From NCBI GenBank assembly GCA_964608095.1, contig CAZSMK010000068.1, positions 108,982-172,981 on the forward strand: DNA of 64,000 nucleotides. The letters are read 5' to 3'. Both the position numbers and the translations under genes were made by a program. Source of the DNA: CAZSMK01 sp964608095 (GTDB lineage: Bacteria; Sumerlaeota; Sumerlaeia; MWCT01; JAGHBZ01). Below are positions 1 to 8,708 of the stretch, one piece after another; positions within the stretch are counted from its first letter, which is position 1, and each line of letters begins with the position of its first letter. Below the pieces are notes generated by a model, which did not search any database, had not been told where the DNA came from, and saw nothing but the letters and a program-made list of their open reading frames with translations.

Positions 1-247
1 GTATGATCTGCGCGTTTGCTCTCTTCCATGGTCCGTCTTCCGTTTCTGAACGATATATGTTGAAACCGTACACGTTCTCCTGCGACTGCAATCTCCACCC
101 GATCCGTAACATGCCTTCACCAGCAGCACTGGAGACAGATGAGAGAGGAGGGGCTTCAGGTTGGACAGTTACCGGCTGACGCACACAGGACATCAAAGCC
201 GATACCATAAAAATCAAAAGTGCATACGTAAAATAGTTCTTCTGCAT
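1..247 (-). CDS. FnIII-like lipoprotein, N-terminal part (cut by window edge)
   Basis: Reading the minus strand from an ATG at 247 gives an uninterrupted frame to the left edge. It starts MQKNYFTYALLIFMVSALMS followed by Cys, a signal peptide with an L-M-S-C lipobox, so the product should be a membrane-anchored lipoprotein. A GGAGG lies 11 nt before the ATG. After a short Pro/Ser-rich linker comes W-R-L-x7-V-Y-G-F-N-I-Y-R-S, the start of a fibronectin-type-III-like fold. The same W...GF.VYRR pattern occurs in the lipoprotein gene at 1307, so the two are probably paralogues. The rest of the protein lies outside the window and its role is unknown. Confidence 0.75.
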   Translation of the reverse strand, partial: MQKNYFTYALLIFMVSALMSCVRQPVTVQPEAPPLSSVSSAAGEGMLRIGWRLQSQENVYGFNIYRSETEDGPWKRANAQII

Positions 248-546
248 TGTTTGAATTTCCTCCATTTGCTTTCTATGACGCAGCTTAACGTTCTTTATCG
301 CGCTAATTCCAGTAAAATTTAGATACAATCCCGCCTTTTTTTCTCACTGTTTTTATTAACTCAAAATTAACAGAAAAAACATTTGCAAATCACTATTTAT
401 ATTGATACACAGGAAAGTTTTCTTTGCTGCTCTATGAAAGATGAGGCGTAATCGTTCTTAACATGTTCGGTAAAACGAATTCTGAAATCTAAAAGGGATT
501 CAACACTTTTTATAAACCAAACAACTGAAAGGAGGGAGAAGAAACA
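248..546. other. Intergenic gap between divergent genes
   Basis: About 300 bases separate the divergent lipoprotein and lamin-tail genes. The sequence is AT-rich and no credible coding frame is seen. Promoters for both genes must lie here, but I could not single out a convincing -35/-10 pair. The right end carries a strong AAGGAGG ribosome binding site for the gene at 547. Confidence 0.5.
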
Positions 547-1143
547 ATGAAATCACCACACCACCTTTGTGCCATCATCGTTGGTCTGTTTGTTCTTATA
601 AGCGCCTCGGCTTTGGCAGTGCCAACCGATGTGTTCATCTCCGAATACATCGAGGGCTCCTCTTACAACAAATCCATTGAGATATATAACGGTACAGGCT
701 CCACTATCAATTTAGAGAACTACACCCTCGAATTGTATTCAAACGGTGCAGTAACCCCCACGAGTACTCATACCTTCGGCGCTACCGACAGTGTTGCGCA
801 TACGGACGTTTTTGTGATAAGCCATACAAGCGCTGCACAAGCTATTCTTGACGTGTCAGACGCTACTAATGGAAGTGTCATCAATTTCAACGGAAATGAC
901 GCGCTGGTGTTGAAAAACGCCTCGTCAACCGTTATTGACTCGATCGGTGACGTCGGTAACAATGCAGACTTTGGCGCCGACGTCACTTACGTCAAGAAAG
1001 CAACTATCGAGACCGGCGATACAACGGTCGATGACAACTGGGCATGGACAGATTGGGATTCTTATGCGAGCGACACTACTGCCTATCTCGGTTCGCATAC
1101 GGGTCCTGTTCCTGTTGAGCTGGATTCTTTTGTTATCGAATAG
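547..1143 (+). CDS. Secreted lamin-tail-domain protein
   Basis: 198 residues. Residues 1-24 are a signal peptide (hydrophobic core, then S-A-L-A). Residues about 26-145 match the lamin tail domain: V-F-I-S-E-Y-I-E-G-S near the start, then K-S-I-E-I-Y-N-G-T-G and D-A-L-V-L-K-N, the usual beta-strand pattern of bacterial LTD domains found on extracellular proteins and nucleases. No nuclease or other catalytic domain follows. The protein ends in P-V-P-V-E-L-D-S-F-V-I-E, which resembles the PVEL-SF linker that often precedes a C-terminal sorting domain, but the stop comes at once and no sorting domain is present. A strong AAGGAGG lies upstream and a terminator follows at 1167. The function is unknown; a surface or extracellular role is inferred. 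Confidence 0.8.
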   Translation: MKSPHHLCAIIVGLFVLISASALAVPTDVFISEYIEGSSYNKSIEIYNGTGSTINLENYTLELYSNGAVTPTSTHTFGATDSVAHTDVFVISHTSAAQAILDVSDATNGSVINFNGNDALVLKNASSTVIDSIGDVGNNADFGADVTYVKKATIETGDTTVDDNWAWTDWDSYASDTTAYLGSHTGPVPVELDSFVIE

Positions 1144-1166
1144 CAAAAGTACTTATGTCTTCTCGT

Positions 1167-1206
1167 GCAGGACTCGCTGATGGATGCAGTGGGTCCTGCT
1201 TTTTCT
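1167..1206 (+). terminator. Intrinsic terminator after the lamin-tail gene
   Basis: GCAGGAC at 1167-1173 pairs with GTCCTGC at 1193-1199 (7 bp, 19-nt loop), followed directly by a T-rich tract. It lies 23 nt after the stop codon at 1143 and closes this single-gene unit. Confidence 0.7.
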
Positions 1207-1257
1207 TTTCTCTGTTTTTGAAAAGTATTTCTTGTTTGTTGCACAAATTCCCTGATT

Positions 1258-1287
1258 TTGCATTAATTCCTTTTTATATCATATAAT
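1258..1287 (+). promoter_or_regulatory. Sigma-70-type promoter for the lipoprotein gene at 1307
   Basis: TTGCAT at 1258-1263 and TATAAT at 1282-1287 are separated by 18 bp. Transcription would begin about 13 nt before the ATG at 1307, giving a very short leader without a Shine-Dalgarno sequence. Confidence 0.5.
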
Positions 1288-1306
1288 AATCATCTATAAA
1301 ACGTGT

Positions 1307-1903
1307 ATGAAAACAGATATCCATACGTCTCTTAGATCGCTCTTCTCATCACTATCGAATATGATATTCATCTGTATATTTCTTTTTTCCTTGAATTCAT
1401 GTGAAAGGGATCACTCTGTCGAGGCGACAAAAAAAGATAACGAACCCCCTTCTATCACTTTTTCTCTGGACACTGATACAAGTCCAACAGCAGGACAGTC
1501 GTCACAATCCTCCTGGCGTATACTCACACCATCACAAGAAGAAAGGGAAGGAAACGTCCGCGTAAAATTAACCTGGACGACAAAGTCCGAGGAAGCGAAC
1601 GCCGTAGGTTTTCTGGTGTATCGCCGGGACCGCGCACACCCGGAAATGAAATGTCTGAACCCCGGAAAGCCGCTAAAAACCGCCGGTGAAACCTCTATGC
1701 CGCAACGCTATGTCTATTACGATCTCGACGTTTCCCCAGGGTTAAGATACTGGTACAATATCTCGTGTCTCGATAACGACGGCATTACCACACCCCTCTT
1801 GCAACGACCTTACTCAGCCAAACCAAAACCGCTTAACGAAAAGGAACGCGCAGAGATAAAAACCCGGGGCATTGCCTTTCGCGATCCTATCGTTAACCAA
1901 TAA
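1307..1903 (+). CDS. FnIII-like lipoprotein
   Basis: 198 residues. A hydrophobic N-terminus ends in F-S-L-N-S-C (Cys about residue 32), a lipobox, so it should be lipid-anchored. A Ser/Pro/Thr-rich linker (about 40-75) leads to one fibronectin-III-like domain: V-K-L-T-W-T-T, then A-V-G-F-L-V-Y-R-R, and Y-V-Y-Y-D-L-D-V-S-P-G-L-R-Y-W-Y-N-I, the typical strand pattern with conserved Trp and Tyr. It resembles the partial gene at the left window edge. No ribosome binding site precedes the ATG; with the proposed promoter the transcript is nearly leaderless. An internal Met at residue 19 is an alternative start but also lacks a site. The ligand is unknown. Confidence 0.7.
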   Translation: MKTDIHTSLRSLFSSLSNMIFICIFLFSLNSCERDHSVEATKKDNEPPSITFSLDTDTSPTAGQSSQSSWRILTPSQEEREGNVRVKLTWTTKSEEANAVGFLVYRRDRAHPEMKCLNPGKPLKTAGETSMPQRYVYYDLDVSPGLRYWYNISCLDNDGITTPLLQRPYSAKPKPLNEKERAEIKTRGIAFRDPIVNQ

Positions 1904-2184
1904 TCTCAATCGGTTTTTGTTGGACACTATGAATCGCCCGAAGGGATGTCCGGTAAAAAACCCTGTGGTGTGGTGATGGAATATATAAAAAACATAAGAA
2001 GCGTAAGGAAGCCTCACTCACTCAAGCCGCCGGAGTCTAATCGCGAATAGTATTTGTTTACCTCTTCATCATATCCATTGCGCCCGCCTTCGCGTTGAAA
2101 AAAGTGTTTCCCTCCGGTAGTTTTTCAGATAAGATTGCTATACACATTATGTGTGAAATATCCTGAAAGAAGGGTGTCCCGGAT

Positions 2185-2985
2185 ATGAGACCCCCAATTG
2201 TATTGTTAACGGATTTCGGTCATCAGGATTGGTTCGTGGGAACCGTGAAAGGAGTTATGTACGGGCTTGCTCCAGACGTCACCCTTATCGATCTCTGCCA
2301 TGACATACCGCCCGGTGATATAAGAAGCGCCGCGTTCACCCTCTTCTTTTCTTACCGCTATTTTCCACACGGAACCGTGTTTTGTTGCGTGGTTGACCCA
2401 GGCGTAGGTACCGCCAGGGAATCCATGGTTGCCACGGACGGTACCTATTTCTTTACTGCACCCAACAATGGGTTGCTCGGTTTGGTAGCGGAAAACAATC
2501 TACACAGCTGGCAAAGTTATGAAATTCGCAACGAAAGTTACATGTTGCCGAACCCCAGTCAAACGTTTCACGGCAGGGATGTCTTTGCGCCTGCAGCGGC
2601 TCATCTTGCTCGCGGCGATTCTCCCACCGAATTCGGTCCCCAGATTCAACATTTCGTGCCCATGACGTTTCCACAAACACAGCACGTCAGGCATCAGATC
2701 GTGGGTGAAGTCATTTACATCGACCGGTTCGGCAACCTGATCACCAATATATCCGAGGAACATGATCTTTCCGGGATGAATGTCCGCAAGCTCGAATTGA
2801 CCTTGCTCCAGTTGAATATTAAAGGAATAAAGAAGACGTTCGCCGATGCACGGCAGGGAGAACCCTTGATGTATATTGGCTCATGTGGTTTTGTCGAGAT
2901 CGGCATAAACGGTGGCAATGCGGCAAAAGAACTGGGGATTGTCCCGGGCGAGAAAGTGATTTTGCGCATGGTCATAGACGAGTAA
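2185..2985 (+). CDS. SAM hydrolase (S-adenosyl-L-methionine hydroxide adenosyltransferase)
   Basis: 266 residues, the normal length for the DUF62/SAM-chlorinase-fluorinase superfamily, whose common members split S-adenosylmethionine with water to adenosine and methionine. The start P-I-V-L-L-T-D-F-G is the family signature. The conserved Asp-Arg pair, seven residues apart, is seen as D71 and R78 in V-V-D-P-G-V-G-T-A-R, and the His as H129 in F-H-G-R-D; the family is known to use such an Asp-Arg-His set. The halide-pocket features of true chlorinases or fluorinases cannot be judged by eye, so hydrolase is the safer call. The gene is cytosolic and converges with the LD-carboxypeptidase gene at 3020. 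Confidence 0.85.
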   Translation: MRPPIVLLTDFGHQDWFVGTVKGVMYGLAPDVTLIDLCHDIPPGDIRSAAFTLFFSYRYFPHGTVFCCVVDPGVGTARESMVATDGTYFFTAPNNGLLGLVAENNLHSWQSYEIRNESYMLPNPSQTFHGRDVFAPAAAHLARGDSPTEFGPQIQHFVPMTFPQTQHVRHQIVGEVIYIDRFGNLITNISEEHDLSGMNVRKLELTLLQLNIKGIKKTFADARQGEPLMYIGSCGFVEIGINGGNAAKELGIVPGEKVILRMVIDE

Positions 2986-3019
2986 AGAGAGGTTCTATTC
3001 AGCCGATGTGTGGTTGTTC

Positions 3020-3976
3020 TCAGATTACCGCCGGCGAAAGAATAATAAGGTCCGCAAACTCCTCACCGGCTTCCAGTCGTGCGTTTACGCCGACCGGAAG
3101 TGTCGCTGTCGCATCGACATGACCGAACGGAAACCCCATTGCAAGGGGTACGCAAAGCGGTTCCAATCGGTCTCTCAGGACGTCCTCCACACTCTGGGTC
3201 GGCTCTTCGCCTTCTTTCTTGTCAGGCTCACATCCCGAGAACTCACCGCACACGATTCCCGCCACGTTCTCAAATTTCCCCGCATTCAGCAGATGCGTCA
3301 ACATTCGGTCTATCCGGTACGGTTTCTCGTCAACGTCTTCTATAAAGAGTATCTTTCCCCTGGTTTCTATTTCAAATGGCGTCCCAAGTGTAGTAACAAT
3401 GATACTCAGATTTCCCCCGATCAGTTTTCCCTCTACCTGTCCGGGAACCAGAGTTCTGGGTTTTTCGCCCTCTTTCATAAGGATCGACTCGAAGGGAGCG
3501 GGTTCGGTGATCATGCGCCAGAGCGAGTCCCGCGTAAATTCCGGACAGTCTTCTTTTATAAGATGCGAGGTCATCATGGGTCCATGAAATGTAACCAGGC
3601 CGGTGAGACTATGTATGGCAAGATGGAGCATGGTAATGTCGCTGAAGCCAACAAAAATTTTGGGATTTGTCCGGATAATATCAAAATCCAGTGCGCGGAG
3701 CAAGCGCGCGGAGCCCCATCCGCCCCGAAGACAAAAAATCGCCTTTACCTCTGGATTGGCAAACATCTCTTCAAGGTCGCTCAATCGCTCTTCGTCGCTA
3801 CCGGCGAGATACCCCCGCTTGTTGCGCGCGTGCGTCCCGATTACGACTCGATAGCCAAGCTTCTCTAAGGCTTCCTTGCTCTTATCGATCCCTGTCCGAT
3901 CCGATGCCTGGCTTGCAGGCGCCACGATTCCGATGGTATCCCCTTTCTCCAGGCGTTTTGGTTTTATTCTGTCCAT
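3020..3976 (-). CDS. ldcA: LD-carboxypeptidase (peptidase S66)
   Basis: 318 residues. The family cuts the L,D bond before the terminal D-Ala of murein tetrapeptides during peptidoglycan recycling. The N-terminus R-L-E-K-G-D-T-I-G-I-V-A-P-A-S is typical. The nucleophile is S112 in F-V-G-F-S-D-I-T. A Glu in F-I-E-D-V-D-E and a His in G-H-V-D-A-T-A-T-L-P-V-G complete the expected Ser-Glu-His set. The ATG at 3976 is chosen because GAGG sits 6 nt before it; ATGs at 3982 and 4024 are in frame but poorly placed. No signal peptide is visible, so a cytosolic form is inferred. Confidence 0.88.
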   Translation of the reverse strand: MDRIKPKRLEKGDTIGIVAPASQASDRTGIDKSKEALEKLGYRVVIGTHARNKRGYLAGSDEERLSDLEEMFANPEVKAIFCLRGGWGSARLLRALDFDIIRTNPKIFVGFSDITMLHLAIHSLTGLVTFHGPMMTSHLIKEDCPEFTRDSLWRMITEPAPFESILMKEGEKPRTLVPGQVEGKLIGGNLSIIVTTLGTPFEIETRGKILFIEDVDEKPYRIDRMLTHLLNAGKFENVAGIVCGEFSGCEPDKKEGEEPTQSVEDVLRDRLEPLCVPLAMGFPFGHVDATATLPVGVNARLEAGEEFADLIILSPAVI

Positions 3977-4217
3977 CTTCATCCTCGCTTCTCTCTCATT
4001 GAAATAATTTAAATGTAATGCCATAGATTACACAAGAAATCAACGAAAACCGCAGCCTCTTTTTATTATGTGCGAACAAAACATGAGCCGTTTTCGGGCC
4101 AATGTGTCCCTTATGAGACCTCCCATAGACCTGGTAAGGCGTATCATATTTGACAACCCATCGTTTGCAGCATAGCATGGATTTTCTATCATGGCGTTAA
4201 GGAGGCAAGAACATCAC

Positions 4218-5609
4218 ATGTATGATGTCGCAGTACTTGGAGCGGGACCCGGTGGTTACGTTGCAGCGCTGAGGGCGGCACAGCTCGGGGCACACACGCT
4301 CCTCGTTGAACGATCCTATCTCGGTGGGACGTGCCTTAACTGGGGGTGCATTCCGTCAAAGACCATGCTCGCCTCAGCCGAACTCTTACTCAAATCCCGT
4401 AAATTCAAGAACTTAGGTCTATCAATCGACGGCAAAGTCTCCCTTGACTGGCACGCGGTCGTTGACAGAAAAAACAAGGTGGTCCAGACGTTGCGGAGCG
4501 GCGTTGATATGTTGCTCAAAAAGAACAAGGTCGAGTTGAAGCGTGGCTACGGGCGCCTCTCCAGCCTCACATCCATCTCTATTACGGGTGACAACGGAGG
4601 AAAAGAAGAAATCGCGGCGAACAAAATTATTATCGCTACCGGTTCCTTTCCGACAGAGATACCGGAATTCAATATCGACCGGAAAACCATCATCACCACC
4701 AATGAGGTGTTTGATCTACAGGACCTCCCTGAAACAATGATCATTGTCGGCGCCGGTGTGAACGGATGCGAGCTCTCCACACTCTTCAGCATCTTCGGTG
4801 TTAAGGTCATCCTTATCGAACTCCTCCCCTCACTGCTTCAACTGACTCCCATACCACAGTCAATAAGGCAGCGGATGGCAACAAACCTTAAACGCTTAGG
4901 CGTTCACATTGTCACCGATGCTCGAATATCATCGCTAAAGGTCGAAGAAGGACATGCGGTTACGCATCTCGATGATGAGGGGCAATTCCAGGCTGAGCGT
5001 GCAGTTGTCACTATCGGCAGAAGGCTCAACACGCTTAATATTGGGCTTCAAGAGGTTGGCATCGACTTCGGTCCGCGAGATTCCATCCTTGTTAACGAGT
5101 TTATGCAAACCTCTCATCCGGATGTTTACGCGATCGGCGACATAACCGGCAACCTGCAGTTGGCGCACCTTGCGTCACGGCAGGGTATCCTGGCGTCTGA
5201 ACATGCAATGCACAGGCCACACGTCGCGCCCCTCAACTACAACCACATTCCCGCCTGCGTGTTCACCGATCCACCGGTTGCCTATGTAGGCCCCGGCGAG
5301 GTCGAGCTGCGCGAACAAAACATAGACTTCGACGTCTTCGAATTCCCCTACCGCGTACTGGGAATCGCTCGTGCAAAGGATACACTCGAAGGCAGCGTCT
5401 GGATGTTTGCAGAGCAAAAAAGCCGTACCATCCTTTCCGGCGGTGTCTATGGCTACGGCGCACCTGAATTGATTCACATTATTGCCATTGGGGTCGCCAA
5501 TAACCTTACCGTGGAACAGATGATGCGCGTCGTCTTCGCCCACCCCACCTTTGCCGAAGGCATAGGTGAATGTCTCGAAGGTTTCGGCTATGGTCCAATA
5601 AATATATAG
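4218..5609 (+). CDS. lpdA: Dihydrolipoyl dehydrogenase
   Basis: 463 residues. It is the FAD-dependent E3 subunit that reoxidises dihydrolipoyl groups with NAD+. The FAD-binding G-A-G-P-G-G is at residues 8-13, the redox disulfide is C39 and C44 in G-G-T-C-L-N-W-G-C-I-P-S-K, the NAD-binding V-G-A-G-V-N-G-C-E is near residue 175, and the C-terminal A-H-P-T-F-A-E holds the catalytic His and Glu. A start at 4191 is possible, but the AAGGAGG at about 4199 lies inside that frame, so the ATG at 4218 is preferred. No pyruvate, 2-oxo acid or glycine cleavage partner is adjacent, so the complex it serves is not shown. Confidence 0.9.
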   Translation: MYDVAVLGAGPGGYVAALRAAQLGAHTLLVERSYLGGTCLNWGCIPSKTMLASAELLLKSRKFKNLGLSIDGKVSLDWHAVVDRKNKVVQTLRSGVDMLLKKNKVELKRGYGRLSSLTSISITGDNGGKEEIAANKIIIATGSFPTEIPEFNIDRKTIITTNEVFDLQDLPETMIIVGAGVNGCELSTLFSIFGVKVILIELLPSLLQLTPIPQSIRQRMATNLKRLGVHIVTDARISSLKVEEGHAVTHLDDEGQFQAERAVVTIGRRLNTLNIGLQEVGIDFGPRDSILVNEFMQTSHPDVYAIGDITGNLQLAHLASRQGILASEHAMHRPHVAPLNYNHIPACVFTDPPVAYVGPGEVELREQNIDFDVFEFPYRVLGIARAKDTLEGSVWMFAEQKSRTILSGGVYGYGAPELIHIIAIGVANNLTVEQMMRVVFAHPTFAEGIGECLEGFGYGPINI

Positions 5610-5770
5610 ATGATGCGACCGCACCCGGCTCCTTTTCTTTTGCAACATGGTGATTGAATCACTACACTTTGTAGCACTTGAGATAGTAAAAGGCGCCTTA
5701 GGTGAAAGAAACGCCTTAAAACCCGGCATCCGCAGGCATAATTTTAAACGCAGGGGCAGGTCAAAAAATA

Positions 5771-6526
5771 TTGGATTTTATGCACTATTCACAAATAATA
5801 ATGTTCAGCCTCATTGGGCTTGTCGCGGGTTTTATGAGTGGCATGTTTGGAATCGGTGGAGGTTCCGTCAGAATACCTTTACTCAATCTGGCTGGATTGC
5901 CTTTATTAAACGCTTTTGCAATCAATTTCTTTATCATTCCTTTTTCTTCGGGGATAGGAGCCGTTTGTCACAGAAGAAATATAGATAAAAAGATCGCCAC
6001 ACCTGTCATAATCGGAGGCACTGTGGGGTCGGTAGGAGGGGCTTATCTTGCAGGTTTGATTCCAACTTTAGCGTTAGCAATTACCTTTGTCGTTGTCTCT
6101 ATCATAACATTGGTAGGGATTTATCTCGACAGGATTGCTCCCGAGCTCTCTAAAAAAATTGTCCCGAGTACAAAAAATATTATTATTGGTTCATTTTTCT
6201 TAAATCTGATAACCGGTATGAGAGGTGGAAGTGGGGGCTCTTTGTTTCCACCGTTTCTGAGGACTATGCATCTTGAAATTCATAAAGCGATCGCCACCTC
6301 ATTATTCGCGACCATTTTTACAGCTTTCGCTGCTATATTTATTTACTGGCATCGTGGCGATATAGTCTGGGTTCCCGCTCTATTCGTCCTCTTCGGGTCA
6401 GTGATCGGCGCACGGGCGGGAAGTAAACTCTCTCTGAAGACAACGTCTTTCTGGTTAGAACTTGGGCTTTCAGGACTTATAGTGATTCTTGCCTTGCTCA
6501 CCGTGTATAAAGCGCTTACCCGGTAA
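5771..6526 (+). CDS. TauE/SafE-family membrane exporter
   Basis: 251 residues, highly hydrophobic, with about eight membrane segments. The first repeat contains G-F-M-S-G-M-F-G-I-G-G-G-S-V-R-I-P, the hallmark of the TauE/SafE (DUF81) family, and the second half has the related G-M-R-G-G-S-G-G-S-L-F-P-P. Members export sulfite, sulfoacetate and similar anions; no sulfur genes lie nearby, so the substrate is open. The frame begins with TTG at 5771, 10 nt after GGCAGG; the ATG at 5780 is the alternative. Confidence 0.85.
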   Translation: MDFMHYSQIIMFSLIGLVAGFMSGMFGIGGGSVRIPLLNLAGLPLLNAFAINFFIIPFSSGIGAVCHRRNIDKKIATPVIIGGTVGSVGGAYLAGLIPTLALAITFVVVSIITLVGIYLDRIAPELSKKIVPSTKNIIIGSFFLNLITGMRGGSGGSLFPPFLRTMHLEIHKAIATSLFATIFTAFAAIFIYWHRGDIVWVPALFVLFGSVIGARAGSKLSLKTTSFWLELGLSGLIVILALLTVYKALTR

Positions 6527-6643
6527 TTGGCACTACACGCTGACATATAGAGTGTTTCTGCGTTATTGACCTGTATTGCATAAGCCTGCGTTTCACCTGC
6601 TCGCCATTTCGCTACGCTCCCCGACGGCAGATGAGGTTTACTC

Positions 6644-7003
6644 TTAAAAAAACTTGTTTTCGCGACTTAGATGTGAAATTCTCAAATGTTGTTTGACATC
6701 GAGGGCTCGCGATGCCATTACCGGTGTCCCTCTTTTGCCGGGGCGTACGATAATCGTGGCGTTATCTATCGAAGACTCGAACATTTCGACAAGTCGGTTG
6801 TAGATCATATCAGAGTGATTTAGCACAATCCTGGCTGGACCGATGACTTGATCAACGCCCGGGATGATATAGAGGGGTACTTGCAGATGGGATCGATTTA
6901 ATCCCCTTTTCATCGAAACGCTAAAAAACCTTCGGATCTTCGGGTAGATGAGCGGACGTAACCTGATTGTGGAATTAACTACCCTCGGCGTACAATTGAG
7001 CAC
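6644..7003 (-). CDS. Hypothetical protein, weakly supported
   Basis: An open frame of up to 119 codons fills the gap between the TauE exporter and the next lipoprotein gene. I do not recognise the family. The middle part (V-P-L-Y-I-I-P-G-V-D-Q-V-I-G-P-A-R-I-V-L and A-T-I-I-V-R-P-G-K-R-G-T-P-V) reads like folded protein, while the first 30 residues are Arg-rich and less convincing. Neither the start at 7003 nor the ATG at 6913 has a good ribosome binding site. It could be a gene remnant or chance frame. Confidence 0.35.
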   Translation of the reverse strand: MLNCTPRVVNSTIRLRPLIYPKIRRFFSVSMKRGLNRSHLQVPLYIIPGVDQVIGPARIVLNHSDMIYNRLVEMFESSIDNATIIVRPGKRGTPVMASRALDVKQHLRISHLSRENKFF

Positions 7004-7036
7004 GTGACTTTAAAACAAATAGAAAGGAATAAAGCC

Positions 7037-7825
7037 ATGAGGAGATTACAAACTCGCGCTATAACTATAATAGGAATTCTATTGGGTTTTTTGTTTCTTT
7101 TAATATCTTGTTACGATCGGTCATCCGATCAATCGAAACCTCAAGAACAAAAATCCGCGGTTAAACAAGATTCGCGCACGCAAAAAATAACGTCTCAAGC
7201 AACTCCCGTGGCAACACAACCCGGAAACGCATCCGCCGCCGGCAGGTTCTATGATACAACTAAAAACGAGTGGCGTTCCATCACAAAACAAACGAACCAA
7301 CAGTCGGAAAGCTCGTACTGTGGTACGGTTCTCACCAATACCGTGTGGCTCGATGACGGAACACGCCTTGTCAGGTACACCCTCGAGCAATTCTCCAACA
7401 AGTCAGGCATTACGATTAAGGGGTCGGTCGTCTTTGTGGTAAGTATCGACAAGAATGGCGCTGTTTCTTCGATCTCTTCACCTGAGGCGTTTGTCACCGG
7501 ACTTGGATTGCATGGTTTTACGAACTGCACCGGTGAACAGGTTTTCGAATATGAGACTGCTTCAGGCGAAATTGCAAAAGTTCGCGGCATAACTTTTCTC
7601 GGTATTCGACGGGATAGCCCTCGCGTATATGACATTGCCTTCGTGGCAAGAAAAACGGAGCAAAAACCTCCATCAGTCTTGAAAGAGAAAGAGCGTCTGT
7701 TGAAGCTCAACCCTGACAGCGTCTTTTCACAATCCGATTTCCTTTCACGGTTTTCTGAAAATCTACTCTGGTTTGGTAAACTGAAGACTCTTTCCGACAA
7801 CTCTTTCCAAATCATCACCTGGTGA
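7037..7825 (+). CDS. Hypothetical lipoprotein
   Basis: 262 residues. The start at 7037 is chosen because GAAAGGAA lies 8 nt before this ATG; an in-frame GTG at 7004 has no site. The signal peptide ends in F-L-L-I-S-C (Cys about residue 23), a lipobox. A Gln/Lys/Ser-rich linker follows, then a soluble domain from about residue 70 to 262 that I do not recognise. It has regular beta-like patterns (G-S-V-V-F-V-V-S-I-D-K-N-G-A-V) and two Cys. It stands alone, converging on the Hsp20 gene. An envelope location is inferred; the function is unknown. Confidence 0.7.
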   Translation: MRRLQTRAITIIGILLGFLFLLISCYDRSSDQSKPQEQKSAVKQDSRTQKITSQATPVATQPGNASAAGRFYDTTKNEWRSITKQTNQQSESSYCGTVLTNTVWLDDGTRLVRYTLEQFSNKSGITIKGSVVFVVSIDKNGAVSSISSPEAFVTGLGLHGFTNCTGEQVFEYETASGEIAKVRGITFLGIRRDSPRVYDIAFVARKTEQKPPSVLKEKERLLKLNPDSVFSQSDFLSRFSENLLWFGKLKTLSDNSFQIITW

Positions 7826-7942
7826 CAAGCTACCCCCGGAACAAATTGTTCGCTTTCCGGATAGGATGTCAAGGGTATCTTTCTCATTCTGCGTTTCAAA
7901 ATTTTTGTGAAGAACCGTGTTTTTTGCTCCGGGCTTGGGATT

Positions 7943-7975
7943 AAAAAGAAAAAGGGGCGGCGTTGGCGCCGTCCC
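7943..7975 (-). terminator. Intrinsic terminator of the hsp20 gene
   Basis: GGGGCGGCG at 7954-7962 pairs with CGCCGTCCC at 7967-7975 (9 bp with one G-U pair, 4-nt loop). On the minus strand it is followed by TTTTTCTTTTT, and it lies about 40 nt past the hsp20 stop. Confidence 0.85.
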
Positions 7976-8012
7976 TTAATTACCCGTAATTCTCAGAGAT
8001 TTTGCTTACGCG

Positions 8013-8471
8013 TTATTTCTCTTCCTTGATGTCAATCGCAATCTGTTTGGGTTTTGCTGACTCGGCTATGGGTAGTTCGGCGTGTAACACGCCCTCTTTA
8101 AACGTTGCCTTCACTTTCTTCGAGTCTACCTCAACGTGCAGTTCAAATGTGCGCAAAAACTCACCACGTGCCCGCTCATAGCATTCGTAATCTTCTTCTT
8201 TTACTTCTTTCTTGCATTCTTTCTTCCCGCGAATCGTGACGACATTATCCTGTATGGTGAACTCGATATCTTTTTTGTCGACACCGGGAATCTCCGCTTC
8301 GAGGTAGTACACATCGCCTTTACGGTAAATATCAATCGGCGGTACCCATTTTCCTTCGCCCACCTTTCGCCCCAGCGAAAGATTAAAGAGGCGATTTATT
8401 TCCTTCTGCAAGTCGCTCAAGTCAGCAAGTGGTTCCCAATCTCGATACGGTCTCCATTTAATCAGAGCCAT
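8013..8471 (-). CDS. Small heat shock protein, Hsp20 family
   Basis: 152 residues. It is an alpha-crystallin-type chaperone that binds unfolding proteins. Residues about 1-45 form the variable N-terminal arm, 46-140 the alpha-crystallin domain (V-P-P-I-D-I-Y, then Y-Y-L-E-A-E-I-P-G-V-D-K-K-D-I-E and G-E-F-L-R-T-F-E-L), with the conserved A-x-F-K-x-G-V-L in K-A-T-F-K-E-G-V-L. The ATG at 8471 has GGGGAGG 8 nt upstream; a GTG at 8480 overlaps that site and is rejected. Its own promoter and terminator make it a single-gene unit. Confidence 0.92.
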   Translation of the reverse strand: MALIKWRPYRDWEPLADLSDLQKEINRLFNLSLGRKVGEGKWVPPIDIYRKGDVYYLEAEIPGVDKKDIEFTIQDNVVTIRGKKECKKEVKEEDYECYERARGEFLRTFELHVEVDSKKVKATFKEGVLHAELPIAESAKPKQIAIDIKEEK

Positions 8472-8513
8472 AGTGTTCACCTCCCCAAAAGTTTTCGTTC
8501 ATTATCTATTTAA

Positions 8514-8543
8514 ATAATAAGCATTAAGTATGCCAGTGAACAA
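8514..8543 (-). promoter_or_regulatory. Possible sigma-70-type promoter of hsp20
   Basis: On the minus strand TTGTTC (8538-8543) and TATTAT (8514-8519) are 18 bp apart and lie about 45 nt before the ATG. No CIRCE inverted repeat or sigma-32-type sequence was seen, so heat control, if any, is not explained. Confidence 0.4.
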
Positions 8544-8708
8544 CAAACCGGAGGGTTTCGTAAGTCTTTTAAAATCAGTGCAACATAAAAACGCTGTGCT
8601 GGCAAAGGTTCTTCGTTTTTACTCATGAGTTTCATTGAGAAACACCTTGAAATTTTTTATGATAACCGTGTGTCAAAACGATACGTCCCGTGGTTACGCC
8701 TTCAACCC

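Noticed and set aside
3008..3868. Plus-strand 286-codon open frame
   Set aside because: Antisense shadow of the LD-carboxypeptidase gene; low-complexity, no recognisable motif.
5175..5729. Minus-strand 184-codon open frame
   Set aside because: Antisense to lpdA, whose active-site motifs are clear; no ribosome binding site.
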